Below are positions 25,326 through 32,662 of a DNA stretch of 64,000 bases, in pieces (position 1 is the first letter of the stretch; every line of letters begins with the position of its first letter). The notes under the pieces are model-generated. The model made no database searches and was not told where the DNA came from. It saw nothing but the letters and a program-made list of their open reading frames with translations. Position numbers and translations under genes: made by a program. The DNA comes from Hymenobacter fodinae (GTDB lineage Bacteria; Bacteroidota; Bacteroidia; Cytophagales; Hymenobacteraceae), in assembly GCF_004745825.1 (NCBI RefSeq), contig NZ_SRLA01000005.1, positions 253,106 to 317,105 on the forward strand. Direction: 5' to 3'.

Positions 25326-25595
25326 TTAGGCGGTGACGGGGACTTCGCGCTGCTGGCGGCGGCGCAGCCAGCTCTGGGCCGTGAGGTTGGCCGAATCGTG
25401 GTCGGTGAGCAGCTTGGGCTTGTTTTGCATGTCCAGCAGCACGCTGGTGACGGAGCCGGCCCCGTGCTTGTCGATCAGGGCCACGAGCTGAACTGGGGTC
25501 AGCGGCTCCTTCATGCGGAAGAGCTTAGGCAAGGGGTTGTTCTCCTCCCAAGCCAGGAACCGGTCCCAGACCGCGCGCTCGGCGTCGGTGAGCAC
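25326..25595 (-). CDS. Small phage replication-module protein, 5' end uncertain
   Basis: 89 aa from GTG 25595 (MLTDAERAVWDRFLAWEENN). It is rich in Trp and charged residues and ends SANLTAQSWLRRRQQREV. The frame is open further upstream as KKGRPAAGPDVPLAV. A different frame starting at ATG 25789 reads plausibly for about 50 residues (MEIGRAEYTKLDIAIWDTRS), so the original gene may have been longer and frameshifted near 25630. It lies 11 bp before the primase-helicase, consistent with a replication accessory role. Confidence 0.5.
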   Translation of the reverse strand: MLTDAERAVWDRFLAWEENNPLPKLFRMKEPLTPVQLVALIDKHGAGSVTSVLLDMQNKPKLLTDHDSANLTAQSWLRRRQQREVPVTA

Positions 25596-25799
25596 GGCCA
25601 GGGGGACGTCCGGTCCGGCGGCGGGGCGGCCCTTCTTCTCATGCTTGCAAGGGGCAGGGTCCGCTGGTAGGTAGTTTCTTCGATGGGAGAAGCTCTAGCC
25701 AGCTCCTCTCCCACCATCTCCGCGGCAATACTACGCGTATCCCAAATGGCAATGTCGAGCTTCGTATATTCGGCTCTCCCTATTTCCATAACGACACCG

Positions 25800-25833
25800 A
25801 AGGCCCTGGCTACCCCAAGTAGTCAGGGCCTTT
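25800..25833. terminator. Hairpin terminator at the right end of the prophage
   Basis: AAGGCCCTGGCTA (25800-25812) pairs with TAGTCAGGGCCTT (25820-25832), with one G-T pair, followed by T. It separates the phage early genes from the VOC gene. Confidence 0.75.
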
Positions 25834-25900
25834 AGGTATCTGTCGCAGACACCCCCGCAGGTTGTCGCATTCAGCGACCCTCTCGGGCTGGCCCCTCGTC

Positions 25901-25908
25901 TATTTTTG
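25901..25908 (+). promoter_or_regulatory. Bacteroidota -7 box TATTTTTG for the VOC gene
   Basis: An exact TAnnTTTG match, 27 nt upstream of the ATG at 25936. Confidence 0.5.
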
Positions 25909-25935
25909 CCTTGTACCCACTAACCCAACCCGCAC

Positions 25936-26373
25936 ATGGCAACTTCCATTTTTATCGACCTGCCCGTTAAGGAATTAAGCGCTTCTGTAGCATTCTTTAA
26001 CCAGCTCGGCTTTCAGTTCAACGCGCAGATGACCGACGAACGAGGCACCTGTATGATCATCAGCGAAACCATCTACGTGATGCTGCTGGTAGAGCCGTTT
26101 TTTCAGACGTTCACGTCGAAGCCCTTGGTCAATGCTCACCAAGCCAACGAGGCCATCCTCTGCCTCTCGGTTGACAGTCGCACTGAGGTGGACCGCATTG
26201 CCGACGCGGCCCTGGCCGCCGGCGGAACATCCGTACCCCAGCAGCCGCAAAACGAAGCGGAGTTTATGTACGACCGCAACTTCCAGGACCTCGACGGCCA
26301 CCTCTGGAATATCCTCTACATGGATCCCGCCTTCGCCGAACAGCCGGCCTCTGTTGAAGCCGCCGCACAGTAA
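25936..26373 (+). CDS. VOC-family (glyoxalase/bleomycin-resistance-like) protein
   Basis: 145 aa, MATSIFIDLPVKELSASVAF, with the VOC pattern: DLPVKELSASVAFFNQLGF, a beta-strand region with MLLVEPFFQTF, the second half beginning DSRTEVDRIADAALAAGG, and the closing strand DLDGHLWNILYMDP. VOC folds bind a metal or small molecule and act as lyases, isomerases or binding proteins; the substrate is not evident. It has its own -7 box and terminator. A decayed copy of its last third lies at 28070-28231. Confidence 0.85.
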   Translation: MATSIFIDLPVKELSASVAFFNQLGFQFNAQMTDERGTCMIISETIYVMLLVEPFFQTFTSKPLVNAHQANEAILCLSVDSRTEVDRIADAALAAGGTSVPQQPQNEAEFMYDRNFQDLDGHLWNILYMDPAFAEQPASVEAAAQ

Positions 26374-26402
26374 GCAGTAGCACGATATCACCGTTAACAC
26401 AC

Positions 26403-26435
26403 AACTGCCCCGGCCTGAAGTAGGTCGGGGCAGTT
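26403..26435. terminator. Terminator between the VOC gene and convergent small gene
   Basis: AACTGCCCCG (26403-26412) pairs with CGGGGCAGTT (26426-26435); the loop region contains CCTGAAGTAGG. It is a member of the repeated hairpin family, and the corresponding hairpin in the decayed VOC copy is at 28259-28299. Confidence 0.75.
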
Positions 26436-26468
26436 CTGTAGTAGGCCAGTGGGCGGGGCTTTCCGGAG

Positions 26469-26681
26469 TTAGCGCACGAAAAAACCTTTCTCTTCCCACG
26501 CTTTTACATTCTGGGTGCGCACGAAGCGCGTTTCAATATGCCCCCAGGCATCTTGCTTGTACATCACCGTTTTGCCTTCCTCCCGCTTATGCAAAGCTTG
26601 GAGCTGATCGGCATGGGATAGTACGGGCACCGCTTCTTCGCTGGGCTTCCGGGGACGGGGACGTTTAACTGATGTAGACAT
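26469..26681 (-). CDS. Small basic hypothetical protein
   Basis: 70 aa from ATG 26681 (MSTSVKRPRPRKPSEEAVPV). The N-terminus is basic, followed by LSHADQLQALHKREEGKTVM and an aromatic C-terminus (AWGHIETRFVRTQNVKAWEE). No family is recognised. Part of its 3' coding sequence recurs downstream of the VOC pseudogene (about 28310-28360), so the gene belonged to the duplicated segment. The convergent arrangement with the VOC gene is preserved in both copies. Confidence 0.5.
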   Translation of the reverse strand: MSTSVKRPRPRKPSEEAVPVLSHADQLQALHKREEGKTVMYKQDAWGHIETRFVRTQNVKAWEEKGFFVR

Positions 26682-26760
26682 ATAATAGCTAACGTCAGGA
26701 GCCAGCAAATAAGTGCACTAACTATCTCCTACTCAGAAGCCCGTTACTCTCTGTTTGGTT

Positions 26761-26811
26761 TCCACGTCCGGCCAGGAGTTCGAGCAGCTGAAACGGCGGG
26801 CGCTGCGGTAG
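26761..26811 (+). pseudogene. Second orphan SHOCT gene tail
   Basis: An open stretch encodes STSGQEFEQLKRRALR and a stop, matching the end of the SHOCT gene at 12096 and the orphan tail at 13278. No upstream part of the gene is present. A hairpin terminator follows 21 bp later, as after the 13278 copy. Confidence 0.65.
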
Positions 26812-26831
26812 AACCATCTCATCATCAACAT

Positions 26832-26863
26832 AATTGCCCCGACCTACTGCAGGCGGGGCGGTT
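26832..26863. terminator. Hairpin terminator following the orphan SHOCT tail
   Basis: AATTGCCCC (26832-26840) pairs with GGGGCGGTT (26855-26863) including two G-T pairs; the loop contains CCTACTGCAGG, as at 13989-14023. Confidence 0.65.
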
Positions 26864-26978
26864 TCCATGTTACGTGCGCCTTTACTTATGATGCCTTCTG
26901 CGTGATTGGTTACTTATCCTTTGTCACAAAACCGGGTAGCTAAGCCGAAAGGTTGAACCCGAACGACCATGGCTTCGT

Positions 26979-27323
26979 TTACTTAACATCCGTCCACTTC
27001 AGCTGCGGCATGAACAGCAACATAGATTTACGGGCATTGATCGGGAAAAATATCCCCAAGTAGGCTTTGTTCTTATCCGTGTAGTCCTTTGCGAATTTGA
27101 GCTTGTAGCTCAAGTCGATTCCTATTGTTTTCGTCCAATAGGTGGCAGCCTGCAACTGCACCGTTTTGATGGCAACCTCGTTGAGTAGTTCCGGTTGCGC
27201 CGTGCTTTGCTTGACGACCTCGATGAAGCCCGTGCAGTTGTGCTGCTGCGTAGTGACCTGGTACGTGCGCTGGTTGACTCTTATAAAGTCAAGTGGATTG
27301 CTGATGCCAAATCCCCGAAACAT
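26979..27323 (-). CDS. Hypothetical protein, second gene of a small AT-richer operon
   Basis: 114 aa, MFRGFGISNPLDFIRVNQRT, a mixed strand and helix pattern ending FFPINARKSMLLFMPQLKWT. The start is 10 bp after the stop of the 169-aa gene. No signal peptide or motif is seen. The base composition is nearer 46% GC than the surroundings, suggesting transfer. It lies between the two copies of the VOC duplication. Confidence 0.45.
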   Translation of the reverse strand: MFRGFGISNPLDFIRVNQRTYQVTTQQHNCTGFIEVVKQSTAQPELLNEVAIKTVQLQAATYWTKTIGIDLSYKLKFAKDYTDKNKAYLGIFFPINARKSMLLFMPQLKWTDVK

Positions 27324-27333
27324 AATTCTTGCT

Positions 27334-27843
27334 CTAGGTATGAATGTCTAGGTGGTTAATGGCTATCTGAAACTCTCCTACCTCATAGTCATACGTGCGC
27401 TTATAGGCTTTATCCGGTAGCGTCGGGTCGAACAAGGGTTGCTTAGCATTGTTGTAGGAAGCCTTTAAGCTAAACCAAGTGCGGTAGCAATGCGACCAAA
27501 TGGGCTTGGCTTGAATAGTATCATAAACGGCTAGACTTTCCTTATACTTTCGATAGGCATCTTGCCGGTAGCGCACTTGTAGGTATCTTTCTAAATTGGC
27601 CTGTAAGCTCTCTCTAATAAATGCATTTTCCTCCACCTGGTCCATCTCAGGCCAGTTGGGCGAAAGAATCTGTTTTATCTGCTGCTCGGCTAGTAGATAA
27701 GCTTTATAGGTGCCTTGAGCAAGGGGGCTATTGGCTTCAGCATCCGCTAAAATATCTTTATAGAAGCAATCTATCCAGGCTGCATTCCCTCGCATACCAG
27801 TAGTATTAAACGCGGTGCGTTTATTGATAAAATCTGTAATCAA
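27334..27843 (-). CDS. Hypothetical helical protein, first intact gene of a small operon
   Basis: 169 aa from a TTG at 27843, or 153 aa from the ATG at 27795 (MRGNAAWIDCFYKDILADAE); the start is uncertain. The protein is largely helical (GTYKAYLLAEQQIKQILSPN, then ANLERYLQVRYRQDAYRKYK) and ends with a strand-rich segment. It carries no recognisable domain. It follows an unresolved short ORF region (27850-28056) and precedes the 114-aa gene. Confidence 0.45.
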   Translation of the reverse strand: MITDFINKRTAFNTTGMRGNAAWIDCFYKDILADAEANSPLAQGTYKAYLLAEQQIKQILSPNWPEMDQVEENAFIRESLQANLERYLQVRYRQDAYRKYKESLAVYDTIQAKPIWSHCYRTWFSLKASYNNAKQPLFDPTLPDKAYKRTYDYEVGEFQIAINHLDIHT

Positions 27844-27849
27844 AGCGCT

Positions 27850-28056
27850 TCAAGCAGCTTTCCAAGCAGTCTCATTGTTTGGCTCAGTGGGGCTTGCCCA
27901 TTTCTTGCTGTTGCCAGTTTGCCCCGGGAATTGAACTGCGAACTGCCCCTCATTCTGAAAGCGCTTGGTGCGTACTTCACCGTGTAAACGGATCCGTTCT
28001 GCTTCCATATAACCAGATTTGTTCCAAGCAAAAATATCAGCATTGTTCCCCCGCAC
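27850..28056 (-). CDS. Short ORF of uncertain frame
   Basis: 68 aa (MRGNNADIFAWNKSGYMEAE ... GNSKKWASPTEPNNETAWKA) has a natural composition and stops just before the next gene. An overlapping frame (27840-28043) with a hydrophobic start, MLIFLLGTNLVIWKQNG, is also open and overlaps the next start by 4 nt. I cannot decide which frame is real, or whether both are remains of one frameshifted gene. Confidence 0.3.
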   Translation of the reverse strand: MRGNNADIFAWNKSGYMEAERIRLHGEVRTKRFQNEGQFAVQFPGQTGNSKKWASPTEPNNETAWKAA

Positions 28057-28069
28057 TTAGGTTTTTTTG

Positions 28070-28231
28070 ACTTAGCCGCCGACGGACACTCTGTGCCTCA
28101 GCAGCCGCAAAACGAGATGGAGCTCATGTGTGACCGCAACTTTCAGGACATCGAAGGCCACCTCTGAAACAGTCCTTATATGGACCCGGACTTTCGAGCA
28201 GCCGACCTCCCCCGAAGTCGCCGCGCAGTAA
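28070..28231 (+). pseudogene. Decayed copy of the VOC gene's 3' third
   Basis: The frame reads SVPQQPQNEMELMCDRNFQD then IEGHL, stop, NSPYMDPDF. It matches VOC residues about 95-145 (SVPQQPQNEAEFMYDRNFQD, LDGHLWNILYMDP) at protein and DNA level. The Trp codon TGG has become TGA and the end is frameshifted. No 5' part is present. Confidence 0.85.
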
Positions 28232-28258
28232 CAGAAGCGCGGTAGTCTCGCTACCACA

Positions 28259-28299
28259 ACACAGCCCTGGTCTTTAGTAGGTCAGGGCTGTGTATTTTC
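28259..28299 (+). terminator. Terminator after the VOC pseudogene
   Basis: ACACAGCCCTG (28259-28269) pairs with CAGGGCTGTGT (28283-28293), followed by ATTTTCT. It is the counterpart of the hairpin at 26403 after the intact VOC gene. Confidence 0.8.
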
Positions 28300-28356
28300 T
28301 AGGCCACTAGGCCTCTTGCTTATACATCACCTTTCTGCCTTCCTCCTGCTTATGAC

Positions 28357-28668
28357 TCATACCAGGTGTAAGGACACGACCCACATCCATTCATTACGGG
28401 CCCAGGCACTTGGATAAATTGAGTTAAGTAGGTTCTGAAAGGCAACCTGGGGGCTGTCATACCAGCGGAAGCATCCCTCTTGGTCGGGCTCTATCCCATA
28501 CACCCGCCCCGCCTTCTCTTAGGAGCGGATACCTTCCGCTTAGGCTTCGACCTCGGTCAAGCTGCGCACTTGCTCCACCCACAGGTCCTCAATCACCAAC
28601 ATAAGCGTAGGGTCATCCTTGTACATGCAGCTCGTTGCCTGGTTTCCCGAATGGACAAGGCACATGGG
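28357..28668 (-). pseudogene. Phage ASCH-domain-type gene, decayed
   Basis: Pieces read CPFGKPGNEL (like the conserved start CPYGxxGDxLWV), then in another frame DDPTLMLVIEDLWVEQVRSL, TAA, AEGIRS, TAA, and finally VYGIEPDQEGCFRWYDSPQV with NLLNSIYPSAWARNEWMWVV to a TGA at 28357. The order and motifs match phage ASCH-domain proteins of Bacteroidota. Two in-frame stops and a deletion make it dead. Its 3' end abuts the right limit of the VOC duplication. Confidence 0.6.
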
Positions 28669-29059
28669 GATAGCAGGGCCTGCGTGTACTGGTCTTCAAA
28701 CACAGTTCCTGTTTCTACCAGACCTTGACACCGATACCGATCTGGCTGTTGCTGTAGGTTGGAGGCTAGCCGGCGGTGGTTTACGGTTTTTCGCGGTCCT
28801 AGACGGCAGTGAGCATAGCCGCATTAAAATTCTGTGCACGCAGCAAGATAGCTGTCAGGCGCGTACGACGCCACCACCAGAAGGCCCATATCGTGGCGCG
28901 GGCCTGCAACGCGTTTTGTTCCGCTGATTCGCCCAACTGGCTATTGCTCTACTCATGTTGCTACGCATATTTGCACAAATACCAATTCTGATGGCAACTT
29001 TGCGGAACAACTCCCATATATGGTAGTTATATCCCCCTTTCCGCTCTTCTCCTCTCTCT
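28669..29059. other. Intergenic stretch, no intact gene
   Basis: Both strands carry only short open frames without protein-like composition. It may contain the lost N-terminal part of the ASCH pseudogene. No convincing promoter box is seen before the ATG at 29060. Confidence 0.4.
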
Positions 29060-29479
29060 ATGCCACAACTTGCAGGCCTGCCCCTGTACTTTGAGAATCC
29101 CACCGGGCGCTTGTACGAACACCCCGATGGCTACGCCATCCTTACATACAACCGCGCCCCTCGCCAGCTGGCCACCTTCCAAGCCTTTCTGCAGCATTTA
29201 GAAAACCTGCTTAAGCGCCACGGCTGGAACAAAATCCTGGCCGACCATCGGCAGATGACACCCTTCACTCAGGAAGAGCAAACCTTTCTGCACGAGCACT
29301 GGCTGCTGCTTTCCCACACCGTACAAAAGGGTATGTTCTCAGCCGTGCTGATTCCTGATGAGCCGCTCGCGCAGTTACCGGCCGAGCAGCAGACGCCGCA
29401 CCCCATGCGCGTGGGTGAACTGACCTACCACTTGTTTACGCAGGTTGAGCCGGCCACCGCCTGGCTACGCTCCCTCTAG
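29060..29479 (+). CDS. Hypothetical protein of 139 aa with a decayed tandem paralogue
   Basis: MPQLAGLPLYFENPTGRLYE, with HPDGYAILTYNRAPRQLATF, a helix LQHLENLLKRHGWNKILADH, and TPFTQEEQTFLHEHWLLLSH. The alternating strand and helix plan (a strand, a helix with a conserved GW, DHRQM, then a helix) recalls the STAS/SpoIIAA-like fold seen in some small Cytophagales proteins, but this is a weak suggestion. A dead paralogue lies 62 bp downstream, so the pair arose by tandem duplication. Confidence 0.6.
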   Translation: MPQLAGLPLYFENPTGRLYEHPDGYAILTYNRAPRQLATFQAFLQHLENLLKRHGWNKILADHRQMTPFTQEEQTFLHEHWLLLSHTVQKGMFSAVLIPDEPLAQLPAEQQTPHPMRVGELTYHLFTQVEPATAWLRSL

Positions 29480-29540
29480 CCGCGCGCTCCCAGCAATGCC
29501 TTTTCTCCGTGCGCCCGTCCAAGCTGTACCATAAAACCTT

Positions 29541-29816
29541 ATGACTAGCCACCATGCACACCCGGATGGATATGCACTGTTTCGCTACCGCCCTGGGCCG
29601 CGTAGTATACAGAACGTGTAACACATCCTGATGCACATGAGCAGGTTGCTCAAACAGCGCGGCTGGGCGAGGTTTCTGAGTGACCTGCGCTAGCTCTCGC
29701 CCTTCACGGACGAAGAACGGGCCTTGATTCTGCAGCACTGGCAGGGTCACCAGCTAACTGAAGGCTCAGTCCGGCACGCTTCCTTTGAGGACGAAACCGC
29801 GGCCGCCCAGCTCTGA
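29541..29816 (+). pseudogene. Dead tandem paralogue of the 29060 gene
   Basis: One continuous frame of 92 codons reads HPDGYALFRYRPGPRSIQNV, TAA, HILMHMSRLLKQRGWARFLS, DLR, TAG, LSPFTDEERALILQHWQ to a TGA at 29816. Alignment with the upstream protein (HPDGYAILTYNRAPRQ, LENLLKRHGWNKILADH, TPFTQEEQTFLHEHW) is clear. It has two in-frame nonsense codons and no frameshift. Confidence 0.8.
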
Positions 29817-29890
29817 CAGGCTACCCTATTAGAAGTGCTACCTATTGATTACAAGGCAGCTCCACTTGGCTGTGAGCTACCCACATAGCC

Positions 29891-30118
29891 ATGCGTGCCC
29901 GCCACATCTTCTATCTGCTGTTACTATCAGACCCAGGCGCCGGCGGCACTGCCTCAGCCGAGCCAGATATGTCCTGCATCGCCCCTAGGCCAGCTAGCTA
30001 TGTGCCAGATTGTGGCTACAACGGCCGTGCGTACACTAATAGTCGAGAGGCCGACAATCCGGAGTACACTCAATTACCCCTGGACAGCGTAAATATTCAA
30101 TTACCCTGCATTGAATAG
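29891..30118 (+). CDS. Small possible secreted Cys-containing peptide
   Basis: 75 aa: MRARHIFYLLLLSDPGAGGT could be a poor signal peptide. The rest has spaced cysteines (DMSCIAPRP, YVPDCGYNGRAY, QLPCIE). A terminator hairpin follows the stop by 1 bp, which supports a real or formerly real gene. No homologous family is recognised. Confidence 0.35.
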   Translation: MRARHIFYLLLLSDPGAGGTASAEPDMSCIAPRPASYVPDCGYNGRAYTNSREADNPEYTQLPLDSVNIQLPCIE

Positions 30119-30119
30119 G

Positions 30120-30156
30120 AAATAGCCCTATCCATGGAGCACAGGGCTTATTTGTT
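30120..30156 (+). terminator. Terminator after the 75-aa ORF
   Basis: AAATAGCCCT (30120-30129) pairs with AGGGCTTATTT (30143-30153), allowing one bulge, and is followed by GTTAAT. Confidence 0.6.
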
Positions 30157-30223
30157 AATAATAGTTGCGTGCCACGCGGCTAGCATTCTTCCTCCGCCGG
30201 CCCAGACCATCGATGAATCCGGT

Positions 30224-30506
30224 CTAAAAATCAATGTTATTCTGGCCGTGCTCCTGCTCGGCGCTACGTAAATTCTGAATGGTCACTTTATAGTCTTGGT
30301 CGATGGCCTTCTTGTACGCAGACGTGCCGGCTTCATACAGGTTGGCGTAATAATCCTTGTGCTCCGTGCCCGTGGCTAGGCCACTATATTAATCTCCCCA
30401 GCGACCAAAGCTTGGGGTGAGTAGGATTAATGTCGGTCGCATCCGCTGAGCCAAAGCTGCCGAGTAGCAGCATAGATAAAGTGAGATTACGCACAACACT
30501 TTTCAT
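30224..30506 (-). pseudogene. Decayed paralogue of the secreted protein at 30769
   Basis: From ATG 30506 a signal peptide MKSVVRNLTLSMLLLGSFGS (ADA cleavage site) is intact. After about 40 codons the frame hits TAG and then shifts. The second part reads GTEHKDYYANLYEAGTSAYK, KAIDQDYKVTIQNLRSAEQE. It matches the intact protein at 30769 (EAYYASVYGRGTQEYQDAID). The total length of 283 nt is not a multiple of three. Confidence 0.7.
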
Positions 30507-30768
30507 AGAAATACAGAATAGATGTAGGATCGAGCCCCAAAGTGCCTAAATGCTCGGCGCCCTTAAAGAGCACTTTTGCGGTATTTGTGACCATGAGGAG
30601 CCTCCGGGTCTACGGTAGCACTTCGTGATAGCGCCACAGGATGCTCGCAGTGGGATACGCTGCCTAGGTCGGCAACCTATGTCACAATTTGAAGCAAATA
30701 GGACTTGAGCATGACCACTCCTACAGCCTAGCTTGTGGGCATCCATTCACTCTATTTCTTTCATTCGT

Positions 30769-31071
30769 ATGAAATCGATCTTTCGTGTTCTCGCTGCCTC
30801 AACTCTGTTGCTGAGCACCACTCAGGCCGTACAGGGTGCCCCCCACACCGTAGCAACCCAGCAGGCCGCTACTTTCTCCTTTGCTCTCACTTATGAGCAG
30901 GGCATGGCTGACGGAGCGGATGAGGAAGCCTACTACGCCTCGGTATATGGTCGCGGCACCCAAGAATATCAGGATGCCATCGATGCCGCCATTGACCGCG
31001 CCGCCTACAATGCCCGCCACTCGGAAGAACCCATCTACTGGCGCGGCTACGTGAACGGCCTGCAGTACTAA
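30769..31071 (+). CDS. Small secreted protein, YxxGxxDG family
   Basis: 100 aa from ATG 30769. The signal peptide is MKSIFRVLAASTLLLSTTQA. The mature part contains LTYEQGMADGADEEAYYASV, an acidic helix (EYQDAIDAAIDRAAYNARH) and the closing YWRGYVNGLQY, which parallels YWSGYYDGLQEGY in the protein at 19779. A perfect terminator follows. Decayed and intact paralogues nearby suggest a family that expands and dies here. Function unknown. Confidence 0.65.
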   Translation: MKSIFRVLAASTLLLSTTQAVQGAPHTVATQQAATFSFALTYEQGMADGADEEAYYASVYGRGTQEYQDAIDAAIDRAAYNARHSEEPIYWRGYVNGLQY

Positions 31072-31096
31072 GCTGACACGCTTTCGCTTTACTTCA

Positions 31097-31125
31097 AGCC
31101 CCTCCATTATATGGAGGGGCTTTTT
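31097..31125 (+). terminator. Perfect terminator after the 30769 gene
   Basis: AGCCCCTCCAT (31097-31107) and ATGGAGGGGCT (31111-31121) form an 11-bp stem with a 3-nt loop and a run of T. Confidence 0.95.
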
Positions 31126-31321
31126 GCATGGATAACTACCACCCATAGCGTTTTACTACCCTAGGTTATCCTAATAGCCCCCTTGGTATGCCTATCCTTT
31201 TTTTACCAGCACACACCTACGCCCACACCGACGGCCGCTCCCCACTAAGCCGACATTCATTGGGACCGCGGCGACGCTGTTACTGACGACCTCTCGCCTA
31301 CATGCCAGCATGAGCCAGAGG

Positions 31322-31549
31322 TATCTACCCAAGTACTGGAAAGGCGAACGGGTAAAGTCCACTCAAATAGTCTACCTAAAGATCAATAACTAGTTGGCCG
31401 AGTTCGAGCGCACGGCCGGCTAGATGCTGTAGCAGGAAAACACAGAACTCACGCCCGAACAACTGTGGCACCTGCTCAAGCCCAACCTGAAACATAGCAA
31501 AGCCACCAAGGGTCTGGCTGTGCCCATCGAAGTACCCACCGTTCCCTAA
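31322..31549 (+). pseudogene. Possible tyrosine-recombinase N-terminal relic
   Basis: One frame reads YLPKYWKGERVKSTQIVYLK, INN, TAG, LAEFERTAG, TAG, ML, TAG, QENTELTPEQLWHLLKPN to a TAA at 31549. The pattern P-K-Y-W-x(4)-RVKS followed by a coil and LTPEQLW resembles the arm-binding and SAM-like N-terminus of Bacteroidota phage and transposon integrases. Three in-frame stops are present, and no catalytic domain follows. The match is by pattern only. Confidence 0.35.
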
Positions 31550-32153
31550 CTCCTGACCGACATGTGCTGACCGAAAAACCTTCTGGGCCCGCCTAGCCGT
31601 TGCAGCCTGAGCACGCTGACCGTACCCCCCTCGACTTCCAACCCGATGCCAATGGCTGCCGCCTGCTGGAATAATTCTACTCTGGATGGTGATAGCGCGG
31701 CCTGTTAATAGGTAGAAGATGCTGAGCCGAAAGCTGTGAACCTTAAAATATCTGCCTCATGTGTGCCTTGGTCGCACTAATTGAAAGCCAGTGTTCGTGC
31801 GCATTTACGTTGATGTTCCAACGCCAATTAAAGTGTTGTACTAAGCCATCTACACTGTTTTAGATCGAACATCTTTCTGCATCAATCTTACAGTCCCGAG
31901 CCAAGCAATTCGCGACTGCACTACTTTAAAATACTATCATGTTCTCATCATGTTGAACATATATGTTTGTACATTATTGCCTGTACCCTATCTGCCCTCT
32001 GCTCTGCTTAGACCCTTAATAACCAGTAAGTCTTGCTAAACAGAGACCTTATTGCCAACTAGATATCCCCCGCTTGTTGGAATACCTCCCCTGCCAGCGC
32101 TGTGCGCAGGGATATTAGCACGTATTCTGTAGGCCCAACACCCCCCCTCTCTT
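31550..32153. other. Intergenic stretch, no gene recognised
   Basis: About 600 bp with many stops in all frames and rising A/T content. I see no protein-like frame, tRNA or strong hairpin. A short palindrome AACATATATGTT lies near 31965. Confidence 0.4.
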
Positions 32154-32390
32154 ATGACGCAGCACTTGCGCTACCTCGGCCCAACAACGGGCCAGTTTCG
32201 CACGGGCGACGTGTACCTTATGCTGTTAGCCATTGACCAAGAACGAATCCTGCTCAGTGAGCCATGGGGAACCTCGTACTCCTATACGAGCTTGGCGCAC
32301 CTACTCCAATTCTGGGCACCAGCAATTCCTCATATACCTATTAAAGGCGGGGACCGCAGCGCCCTTCCCAACAACGAGTTATTTACTTAG
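32154..32390 (+). CDS. Hypothetical small protein
   Basis: 78 aa, MTQHLRYLGPTTGQFRTGDV, with a strand-like middle (YLMLLAIDQERILLSEPWGT) and SYTSLAHLLQFWAPAIP. The composition is protein-like, with no signal peptide, family or operon partner. It stands alone at the left border of the glycan locus; 270 bp downstream to the GH92 gene are empty. Confidence 0.4.
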   Translation: MTQHLRYLGPTTGQFRTGDVYLMLLAIDQERILLSEPWGTSYSYTSLAHLLQFWAPAIPHIPIKGGDRSALPNNELFT

Positions 32391-32662
32391 CCAATACCTT
32401 GCTTATCTCATGGCAACATTTAACGCTATATAATTAGTCAGAGCTTGTCATATAGGTGTTTGTTACCAAGGTATTAGTCCGTCGTATAATTTTATCTGAC
32501 GCCTTCACGTCTAGTGAAAGCTGGAGTTAATACTGCCAGTTATCAATGTAACCCACTGGCCTCACAGGTCGGTCGACATCAGCCCGCATTTTGATTGTTC
32601 TGGAGCCGGCTGATATACTCTTCGTATTCATGCATAATATCAGCTGATTACCAACCAGAGCT

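Noticed and set aside
31963..31978. Palindrome AACATATATGTT as an operator
   Set aside because: It is short, AT-rich and expected by chance. No intact gene lies nearby.
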